Source: Neospora caninum Liverpool
Taxonomy: Eukaryota > Apicomplexa > Conoidasida > Eucoccidiorida > Sarcocystidae
Length of the DNA: 64,000 bases
Direction of reading: 5' to 3'
Assembly: GCF_000208865.1 (NCBI RefSeq)
Contig: NC_018392.1
Location: 1 to 64,000, forward strand
The translations under genes were made by a program, and so were the position numbers. Positions within the stretch are counted from its first letter, which is position 1, and each line of letters begins with the position of its first letter. Under the pieces are notes generated by a model. It was given only the letters and a program-made list of their open reading frames with translations. It did no database searches and was not told the DNA's origin. Shown here one piece after another: positions 59,401 through 64,000 of this stretch.

Positions 59401-61487
59401 CTGGCGCCTTTTGGGAGACTTTCATTCCGCCTTCCGCCTTGCTGGTTTCGCTCCTGGGAAAACGAGGCCGCCCGAAACCGCCGCATCTGGAGGAGTTTGT
59501 GGTTCGAGAATGCCGCGCAGAGCCGCTCGAGGATCTCAGCATCTCTCGCCTGCTTTTCCAAAGTCCACTTCTGGAGCCGCTCGCCTTCCTGTCTGACTCC
59601 TGAGACACACCGTCGCGGGTGACCGTCGTGTCCCACGCATTCGCGTCCTTCTCTACCTTGTTCTCCCTCTTCTTCTCTCTCTTGTTCTCTTGCTTCTCTC
59701 CCTTGTTCTAGTCCTTCTCTCTGTTGTTCTCTCTCTTCTTCTCTCTCTTGTTCTCTTTCTTCTCTCTCTTGTTCTCTTCCTTCTCGCTCTTGGCCTCTGT
59801 CTTCTCTTTCTTTTTCTCTCTCTTCTTGTCTCTCCTGTTCTCTTTCTTCTTCTGTCTGCCGCGTACTCTCCCGTCTTCTTTCTTGGGTCGAGAAAACCGT
59901 AGATGGAGCGCGCGTCTCCTCGTCTTCTTTGAAATCGTCTTGTGCGTCCTCGTGATATCCTTTTTCTCGTCTCTCTGTGGCCAGAGGCGTTAAAAGTTCG
60001 GCTTTAAAGGCTCCCTTTTCAATCTCAGATTCCAGTTCATCCAGGAGGCTACTTCTCGCCTCTCCCGCTCGCTTTCCTCGTTCGTCTCCTTCTTGCCCCA
60101 TCGATTTGTTTCTTTCATGTTCTCCTCTCCCTCGCTCCTTTCGTGCTTCGCTTTTCCACCCTTTCTCTCTTTCCGTTTCTGTCGCACCTTGCCTGTGCAA
60201 TTCGAACACAGAGCTGGGCCCTGACGGTCGCGAATACGAAAGTGTCTTCTTCCTTCTCTCGCCTGCTGGGGAGACACAGACAGGAGAATCTCTTACGCCC
60301 AACGCTCTCTGACCCGCCACGGAGAAACACAGAGAAGAAGAAGAAGAAGAAGAAGAAGAAGAAGAAGAAGAAGAAGAAGAAGAAGAAGAAGAAGAAGAAG
60401 AAGAAGAAGAAGAAGAAGAAGAAGAAGAAGAAGAAGAAGAAGAAGAAGAAGAAGAAGAAGAAGAAGAAGAAGAAGAAGAAGAAGAAGAAGAAGGTGTGTG
60501 TTGGTAGTTTCCGAGGTTCGAGAGAAAGTGCAAATGACTCCGAAGTCTCTCGAGAAGCTCTTCGTGGGACGAAACAGGAAAGCCCTCGTCCTTCTCGTCG
60601 CTTGTCAGAAAAGGCGAAAGGAGCGAAGGAGAGTCGCTGGCAGATCTGCAAGAGAGAGAAGCAGCGTTCTTTCTTCGTCTGTCTTTCTCTCTCTCTTGAA
60701 AGACCCGCTTCTCACCTCTCTCCGCTTCTTCTCTTCCGCCCGTCCACCCTGTCCCTTTACCTCCTGTCTCTTCCGAGACTCCTTCTTCCTCTTCCTCTTC
60801 TTCGTCTTTGCTTTCCTGTCCCTCCCCTTTGTCTGCCGGTCTTGGTCTCTGGAGCTCGAGGTGAGATTTCTCTCCGGCTGTCCGATTCCCAGCAACGCAC
60901 CTTTCTTCGAATCTCCCCGCCGCGCCGACCGCAGTTTCCGCGGTTGTCTCCTCCTCTGCACATCGCAAGACGGGCGAGGAAGAACCAGAGAACGCGAAGA
61001 TCGAAGAGGCGGCAGAAACGTTCCCAGACAAGGGCGAGTCCGGCGACGAACGGAGCGAGGAGAGAGAAGACGACAAACAGAAGGAAGAAAGTGCATCTGA
61101 GGGGGACGCAGGCGTGGACGCACCGCCAGCAGGCGGCGTCTGTACAGCAGAGGGGAACTTCCTCTCGCCACGAAGAGGAGATCTGCGCAGTTGCGTTCTT
61201 CGACAAGCAACGCGGCGGCGCAGATGCGAAGCGGGGGGGGGTTCGGCCTCGGAAGGCACCGCAGGAACAGCAGAAAACTTTCTTTGTCGGCAGGAGGGAG
61301 AAGAGAGCAAAGGCGGGGACGCCTTGTCAGAGGAAGAAAGAAACGTCCCTGGAAATGGACTCTGGCAAGAAGAAACAGAACGCAGAGACATTTCTCGAGC
61401 GCTCGGCGGGGGCCAGGCCTCTGCAGATCGCCGTCGCACTGTTGACGTCGGCATCGTGACGAAACGCGCCACACCGAGAAAAGGCAA
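56484..61487 (-). CDS. Large low-complexity protein (1,667 aa) with poly-Ser tract
   Basis: This single minus-strand frame stays open for 5.0 kb, far beyond chance even in GC-rich DNA, so I take it as coding although I do not recognise it. It is Ser/Arg/Pro/Glu rich. About 53 Ser residues in a row (near 332-384) come from the TTC/GAA repeat. An acidic run (DEEEEEEEEG) precedes it. A Glu/Arg/Gln heptad-like block (EREEREQEREEREQ and variants, about 550-615) may form a long charged helix. A Pro/Ser-rich region with PPSSFSSPPPSS follows near the C-terminal third. No TM segment, signal peptide or enzyme motif is seen. Upstream exons are possible because bases 61455-61560 on this strand are pyrimidine-rich with AG steps. 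Such proteins are typical of T. gondii. Confidence 0.65.
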   Translation of the reverse strand: MPFLGVARFVTMPTSTVRRRSAEAWPPPSAREMSLRSVSSCQSPFPGTFLSSSDKASPPLLSSPSCRQRKFSAVPAVPSEAEPPPASHLRRRVACRRTQLRRSPLRGERKFPSAVQTPPAGGASTPASPSDALSSFCLSSSLSSLRSSPDSPLSGNVSAASSIFAFSGSSSPVLRCAEEETTAETAVGAAGRFEERCVAGNRTAGEKSHLELQRPRPADKGEGQESKDEEEEEEEGVSEETGGKGTGWTGGREEAERGEKRVFQEREKDRRRKNAASLSCRSASDSPSLLSPFLTSDEKDEGFPVSSHEELLERLRSHLHFLSNLGNYQHTPSSSSSSSSSSSSSSSSSSSSSSSSSSSSSSSSSSSSSSSSSSSSSSSSSSSSSLCFSVAGQRALGVRDSPVCVSPAGERRKKTLSYSRPSGPSSVFELHRQGATETEREKGWKSEARKERGRGEHERNKSMGQEGDERGKRAGEARSSLLDELESEIEKGAFKAELLTPLATERREKGYHEDAQDDFKEDEETRAPSTVFSTQERRRESTRQTEEEREQERQEEREKEREDRGQEREGREQEREEREQEREEEREQQREGLEQGREAREQEREEEGEQGREGRECVGHDGHPRRCVSGVRQEGERLQKWTLEKQARDAEILERLCAAFSNHKLLQMRRFRAASFSQERNQQGGRRNESLPKGARGTAIGDERSQANSETGNKATTKKGQHRGVKEIVMQTRSSSIRIPTASTLQPSTVAASPRGRVSPPFASFSCLSRRTLESQWERRNFVESSLPFSSASLSWGLESDTRRRMASAPSSNKAPRSLLSPALPRSSRATSNSRELSASRRPSSLPSSSPSRRAALAPRSHARQSAVPSLPSSSRPAFSSRPSSRPSSSLSGLGRARCRETKDESSLAATGREGRSGRLFPVSSSQPPQHANGRAATLAQGSGRTRSSLISSCSLQTCASPLLPRRTSPFSRPSSSPLPSSSFPPSAACSTFLAFRPSVSSSVSCSLSSLSPCALSPRSLSVPQQQLPTLLSGFLVASRAETTGKGERGKDAPSGERCGEASTDEKAAQGKEEAGARRDAETFSKKGCSGETVPSTKDKTVEKTVLLSPSLSSSGRVSVKVASCHLPNCPRQRASLHAPPRSPERPQPSSSLSRRRHIILLTPLPSVPSPVPSSSSVPSACASGRACEPEGKARRQAGSGGAQRFGGGERVTAGTDENREKKARQNTGERPDWVVDRPRTGGRVFDSRRGRSEVASANPVAVPLWHEQNEIVRPPENLRDAPDQLDFAVFPETGCAASAQDGTRKELVCVSPRPPHPPSRPSSLPPFPQSPPPFPCFSTASWSHFCPSLSPRSLQPCPVFPSSPPSSYSLPPSSSFSSPPPPSSFSSPPPSSLPQACAPPVGFPAFFLCSPGRRPGASSGPRASWSSRPCSAETRTLDTFLEKGETMAAPTRSWGVSGETASRETGFLSLRLTTTRREGATKTERTSRRDEQTEKRQLQVHAPQPSTHSRSGPVEGFKRPERYERESESGEEETQTPTGLPTLFPRKPFPDVSPLDLLKLALFASPSAAFSPLPFPPQTHHERPLLPARGKSAGSSESLRSLWDSEEGDADAPRPDQKRERARRDRDHPDTRKMKGDRKGTKERLPACLSLQSTHKHVALSTAKSV
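60334..60493. repeat. (GAA)53 triplet repeat
   Basis: About 53 uninterrupted GAA triplets on the plus strand (TTC on the minus). In the frame of the large minus gene they read TCT, giving poly-Ser. The plus-strand reading as poly-Lys is a shadow. Confidence 0.95.
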
Positions 61488-61905
61488 AGGAGAATCAGAC
61501 GAAAGGAGAAATAAGGAAGGAAGAAGAAAAGGGGAAGAGGAAGACGGGGAAGACTGGGAAGACGGGGAAGAGAAGAGTAAGGTGTTGCCACAGGACTCCC
61601 CCGCGTAGTGTTGAAGTCGGTGGCATCTCTAGCTCTGTGGCAATCTACACGAAGAAAGGAAACGGAGAAGGATGGCGGCAAGCAGAACACGAAAGGAGCA
61701 CACGGAAGGAAAGGTGGTACGCAAAGGAAACAAGAGCCCAACGCAGAACAAAGCGTCTCGTCCTCTCCAAGATCGCGACGGAAACGAAACTTCCAATGTG
61801 AATGTCCTTCCAGCGTTTCTGTGTGACAAAGAGGCACCGAAACAAAGATACATCTACAGATCCATTTCTCTCTGCATTTACAGACACGCACGTGCATATT
61901 ACAAC

Positions 61906-61937
<32 letters not shown>

Positions 61938-63603
61938 GCACATATAGGTACACATATAGGTATATCCATATATAGAGAGGGATATATATAGATATATATA
62001 TATATATATATATATATCGATATATGTATTTATACATATATATACATAGAAACCTCCATGTCAGTTCCGCTTTTGAGGTGTGAAAAGGAGTGGAAGAGTG
62101 TCATCATCTTCTTTCATCGAGTCGAATTTGCGCTGTACGTACACACTGCTCAGGCGCACGCTGAGTGTGCAGTAAAAGGCAGTTTTGCTGGGAGGCCTGA
62201 GAGCCTCTTTTTTCTGCGTGTTGGATCCGCAGAGAGCAGCTGGAAAAAAGGCTCCGGAAGAGAAGCTGGATGCACACTGAACCTGCAAAGATTGCGGAGT
62301 TTTCACCTCCGGGAAGCCGGTGTGCCGTTAGAAGAGCTGTCTCACAGATGGTGGCGCAAGGTCGGCGCGATTCCTCGCGTTGTGCGAAGAACGCCAGAGA
62401 GAAGAAAGTTGAGATTTCTCTGGAAAGGGTTAGAAAGTCGCAGTAAAGGAAACGACAGAGACAAAGACACCAAGTTTCCCGTCGAGTGATGCACACGCGA
62501 TGAGGAAGAGCCTCCGGCTTTGCGCAAAGAGCAGCGAAGAGAAGAAACTTGGACACGAGTTAAGCATCTTTTCGACGAAAAGAATCTTGTTTTTACAATC
62601 CTTCGAGTTTGTTGATTGCGTTTTCTTCCTCGCCTTTTTTTCTTCGCCCTTTCTTTTTCTGTTTTTCGCTTTCTTTTCTCTCCTCCGGACAAATTCGAGG
62701 AGAGCAGGTGGGGTGTTTTTGAGCCTGCTGTTTCTGCTCACGCTCGTTTTCTTTTCTTGTCCCATCTTCCGCGATTCGCCGACAGCGAATTCTTCTCTGG
62801 CATCCGAGGGGGTGGTCCGTGTCAGGCAGCGTTTCGTTTTCCAGGCTTTTCTCCTTTTCCATCGTCTTTTCTTCTTTTCGCTCTTCTTCTGACCCTACTG
62901 GAAAGGGCGGCTGCATGTCGCGGCACATTTCCCGTCTGGACGAGACCCAGAGAGAGGAAGAAGGTTCCACGTGATTCTGTGACTCGCTCGAACGTCTTCC
63001 ATCGACTCCTCGCTGACAGTGCCGTTTCGCCTTTCGAATCCCCGGGGCAGCTGTATGTACACCTCCGAACCTCCGAGGGCCTTCGCTGCTTTGGCGTCTC
63101 GCCGCGGTCCCCCGTTTCTCCGTTGGCCAGTTCCACGGTTTCCTTCTCTGGGATTCTAGTGATGTCGGTTTTCCGTGAATTCGCGCTTTTGACGTGAGCG
63201 CACAAAAGTCGCGTTAGAAGATCCGTTCCCCTGCGTCGGTGTGCGGTCGGTTCAGGGTTACGCTCGAAGAACCTCGGAGAAGCAAGGCCAGGGCGCTGTA
63301 GAAATCGCGCCGTGATATCTCCGAAAGAGGGGGGTGAAAAAAGGAAAAGAAGAGGGAGAGAAGGAGCAACAGAAGGACAGGAGAGAGATTCACTTTCCTC
63401 GCTTCTCGAGCTTGTCAAAACTGCTTGAAGACTTGCTCTTGTTTGAGAGCCCGATTCTGCCGAGGGGAAAGGCAGAAAAACTGCGTGTCGTCTCTCTTCT
63501 CCTTCTCTTCCTTTTCTCTTCTCTCCTTCTCCTCCTTCTCTTCTCTCCTTTTCTTCCTTCTCTTCCTTCTCCTCGTTTTCTTTCGCTCCTTGCTGTCGTC
63601 TTC
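61488..63603. other. Upstream region of the large minus gene
   Basis: No supported gene. TA-rich repeats occupy 61904-62046. From 62580 to 62890 and again from 63480 to 63600 the plus strand is T/C-rich, which opens long meaningless frames. The region probably contains the promoters of the minus gene (starting 61487) and of a possible plus gene starting near 63604. Confidence 0.45.
61904..62046. repeat. (TA)n-rich microsatellite
   Basis: Long TA-rich tract with CA, GA and GG interruptions, about 400-560 bases upstream of the large minus-strand gene. Confidence 0.85.
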
Positions 63604-64000
63604 ATGGAGCCCTCTCCTCGTCGAGTCCCTTCTATCGGGCATCTGGAAGATCATCTTCCTCCGCACCATCGCTCTTCTCGCCACGACGCCCACAGCCGTG
63701 TCTCTCACCGTTCGCGTCCCCCTTTCTGTCACTCTGGGCCCAGGCGCTCAGAGAGACATCCGGAAAATCCCTCTTCGTCCCCTGGCTTCTCTTCTTTTTC
63801 CTCTTCGTTCGGGGGCCGCGAAAGCCCCAGCGCGTCTCCTCGCGGCCGAGACGGCCGACGCCCGGGGCGCGGTAGGCTGGGCACTCGCTTCTCAGGCCTC
63901 CGAAGGGGAAGAGGCAGGGAAGAGAGGCTGCATCGACGCGAGGGCGAACGCGTCGAGGAAAAGGTGAGAGACGAACAGAGAATTCCAAAGCGAAAAGAAG
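63604..64000 (+). CDS. Possible first exon of an unrecognised gene, truncated by the window
   Basis: From an ATG at 63604 the frame is open to the end of the window. After exactly 120 codons it meets a good donor (GAAAAG|GTGAGAG, exon end 63963). The encoded stretch is Ser/Arg/His/Pro rich with no domain. The initiation context (TTCATGGAG) is acceptable. The opposite strand and another plus frame are also open here, so this is only a candidate; sequence to the right is needed. Confidence 0.3.
   Translation, partial: MEPSPRRVPSIGHLEDHLPPHHRSSRHDAHSRVSHRSRPPFCHSGPRRSERHPENPSSSPGFSSFSSSFGGRESPSASPRGRDGRRPGRGRLGTRFSGLRRGRGREERLHRREGERVEEKVRDEQRIPKRKE

Noticed and set aside
60143..61459. 438-codon plus frame with a long poly-Lys run
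   Set aside because: It is the antisense reading of the GAA repeat and of the 1,667-codon minus frame, which is much longer.
1..64000. tRNA, rRNA, snRNA or retrotransposon open frames
   Set aside because: I looked for cloverleaf patterns and for reverse transcriptase or integrase motifs while reading both strands and found none I can support.

Overview
The window is the left end of a chromosome from a coccidian apicomplexan, most likely Toxoplasma gondii or a close sarcocystid relative. It opens with about 1.8 kb of CCCTAAA repeats (TTTAGGG on the G strand), has intron-rich genes with GT-AG junctions, GC-rich coding exons, (TA)n-rich introns and UTRs, and a 100-N assembly gap at 21615-21714. 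The naming is inference from these traits and the protein families; no database search was run. There are no bacterial features, CRISPR arrays, rRNAs or tRNAs that I can support.

Layout. 1-1790: telomere with C/T variant repeats and a compound 18-mer block. 1791-7229: gene-poor subtelomere with very degenerate repeats of about 0.83-0.84 kb. 7230-11127 (minus): a small unrecognised spliced gene, then a divergent cyclophilin, so close together that an alternative splice would join them in frame. 12403-14487 (plus): ribosomal protein L23a. 17199-19809 (minus): a Ser-rich unrecognised protein. 20395-21976 (plus): a short unrecognised spliced gene running across the assembly gap. 23802-34655 (minus): a 16-exon gene that joins a membrane-anchored CAP10/GT90 (POGLUT/KDELC-like) O-glycosyltransferase to a chain of ten thioredoxin/PDI modules ending in RDEL. 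Six consecutive module exons, with their introns, lie in a nearly identical 551-bp tandem array. 37681-45272 (plus): Tudor-SN (p100/SND1). 48655-49560 (plus): EF-hand protein. 51744-54342 (plus): a Trx-Grx (PICOT/Grx3-4 type) glutaredoxin with a CRFS motif where CGFS is usual. 56484-61487 (minus): a 1,667-residue low-complexity protein with a poly-Ser tract from a GAA/TTC repeat. 63604-64000 (plus): a possible first exon running off the window.

How the genes relate. These are mostly independent eukaryotic genes rather than a pathway. RPL23A (translation), Tudor-SN (RNA metabolism), cyclophilin (prolyl isomerisation) and glutaredoxin (Fe-S/redox) are housekeeping. The item that stands out is the glycosyltransferase-PDI fusion. 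Every exon junction in my model is a GT-AG pair with matching phase from the type II signal anchor to the RDEL terminus, which predicts one ER-lumenal enzyme of about 1,930 residues combining O-glycosylation and oxidative folding. The PDI part is actively expanding or being homogenised. Exon coordinates were read by eye from splice consensus and reading phase and have not been tested against transcripts.
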